Below are positions 4,770 through 5,442 of a stretch of 5,442 nucleotides of DNA, piece after piece. The notes below the pieces were generated by a model that was not told where the DNA came from, searched no databases, and saw only the letters and a program-made list of their open reading frames with translations. The position numbers and the translations under genes are program-made. Location: NCBI GenBank assembly GCA_028873275.1, contig JAGWLJ010000116.1:1-5442 (forward strand), in the 5' to 3' direction. Each line of letters begins with the position of its first letter. Position 1 is the first letter of the stretch. The stretch comes from Pseudomonadota bacterium (GTDB lineage: Bacteria > Pseudomonadota > Alphaproteobacteria > Rickettsiales > SXRF01).

Positions 4770-5442
4770 ATGACCGAGCCGACCGCCAATTCCTTTGCCA
4801 GCCGCCAGACCCTCAAAGCCGGCAAGCAATCCTACGAGTATTACAGCCTGCCCGCCGCCGCCAAGGCGATGAAGCAGGATATGAGCCGGCTTCCCTATTC
4901 GCTCAAGATATTGATGGAAAACCTGCTGCGCCACGAAGACGGCGAGAGCGTCAAGCGCGCCGATATTGAGGCGTTCGGCGAGTGGCTGGCCAATAAAACC
5001 TCCGACCGCGAGATCGCCTACCGTCCGGCGCGCGTGCTGATGCAGGATTTCACCGGCGTTCCCGCCGTGGTCGACCTGGCTGTGATGCGCGACGCCATGC
5101 AGGGGCTGGGCGGCGACCCGGAACGCATCAACCCGCTGTCGCCGGTCGATCTGGTCATCGACCATTCGGTGATGGTGGATGAATACGGCACGCCGAAAGC
5201 CTTTGCGGATAACGTTGCCATCGAAATGCAACGCAACGGGGAACGATACGCCTTTCTGCGCTGGGGCCAGAAGGCCTTCGACAACTTCCGCGTCGTGCCG
5301 CCGGGCACCGGCATTTGCCATCAGGTCAACCTCGAATACCTGGCGCAGGCGGTGTGGGTGGAAAACGGCGTGGCTTATCCCGATACGCTGGTCGGCACCG
5401 ACAGCCATACCACCATGGTCAATGGACTCGGCGTGCTTGGCT
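4770..5442 (+). CDS. acnA: Aconitate hydratase A, N-terminal part (3' end outside window)
   Basis: Aconitase interconverts citrate and isocitrate through cis-aconitate in the TCA cycle, using a [4Fe-4S] cluster. The first 224 residues are visible and the frame remains open at the right edge. Family motifs of the AcnA/IRP1 type are clear: LPYSLKILMENLLRHEDG (41-58), RVLMQDFTGVPAVVDLA (88-104), PVDLVIDHSVMVD (125-137), FDNFRVVPPGTGICHQVN (170-187) and VGTDSHTTMVNGLGVLG (208-224). The three cluster-ligand cysteines of this family lie further downstream and cannot be checked. The N-terminus, with a short polar lead before the SLPAAAKA segment, is typical for bacterial AcnA, and the start has a well-placed AAGGAG. 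It is divergent from flp across a 222-bp intergenic region. Functionally it fits with the sdh genes at the other end of the window, but it is a separate transcription unit. Confidence 0.97.
   Translation, partial: MTEPTANSFASRQTLKAGKQSYEYYSLPAAAKAMKQDMSRLPYSLKILMENLLRHEDGESVKRADIEAFGEWLANKTSDREIAYRPARVLMQDFTGVPAVVDLAVMRDAMQGLGGDPERINPLSPVDLVIDHSVMVDEYGTPKAFADNVAIEMQRNGERYAFLRWGQKAFDNFRVVPPGTGICHQVNLEYLAQAVWVENGVAYPDTLVGTDSHTTMVNGLGVLG

Noticed and set aside
4752..5408. 218-codon minus-strand open frame opposite acnA
   Set aside because: The plus strand encodes a clear aconitase through the same region. The minus product is a compositional shadow, and it covers the acnA ribosome site region without a start context of its own.

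Overview
The window looks like chromosomal DNA from an alphaproteobacterium. The evidence is the SdhB protein with its alphaproteobacterial-style N-terminal extension, a type II (kinase-fold) homoserine kinase ThrB overlapping rnhA, and an AcnA-type aconitase, all in moderately GC-rich coding sequence. No lineage below class can be assigned from the sequence alone. There are no tRNA, rRNA, CRISPR or insertion-sequence signatures.

Left part (1-3403, + strand): a tightly packed run of six genes with gaps of 2-8 bp or a short overlap. The order is the 3' end of sdhA, a receiver-only response regulator, sdhB, a small secreted six-cysteine protein, thrB and rnhA. It mixes TCA cycle and respiratory chain genes, threonine biosynthesis and RNA-DNA hybrid removal. 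Two members are unexpected passengers: the response regulator splits sdhA from sdhB, and the small secreted protein separates sdhB from thrB.

Middle part (3390-4231, - strand): a two-gene convergent unit encodes two unrecognised, mostly helical proteins of 182 and 93 residues. Its distal gene overlaps the 3' end of rnhA tail to tail by 14 bp.

Right part (4232-5442): a 172-bp AT-rich spacer holds a possible weak terminator. It is followed on the - strand by a very short Flp-family type IVb pilin gene (47 codons) with a strong ribosome binding site. A 222-bp divergent intergenic region separates flp from the aconitase gene acnA, which runs off the right edge. That region holds a plausible flp promoter, an 11-bp perfect inverted repeat with one arm inside the promoter spacer, and an 11-bp tandem direct repeat.

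Functionally, sdhA, sdhB and acnA all serve the TCA cycle. The most notable points are the receiver protein embedded in the succinate dehydrogenase operon, the isolated mini-pilin gene, and the paired repeat arrangement between flp and acnA.
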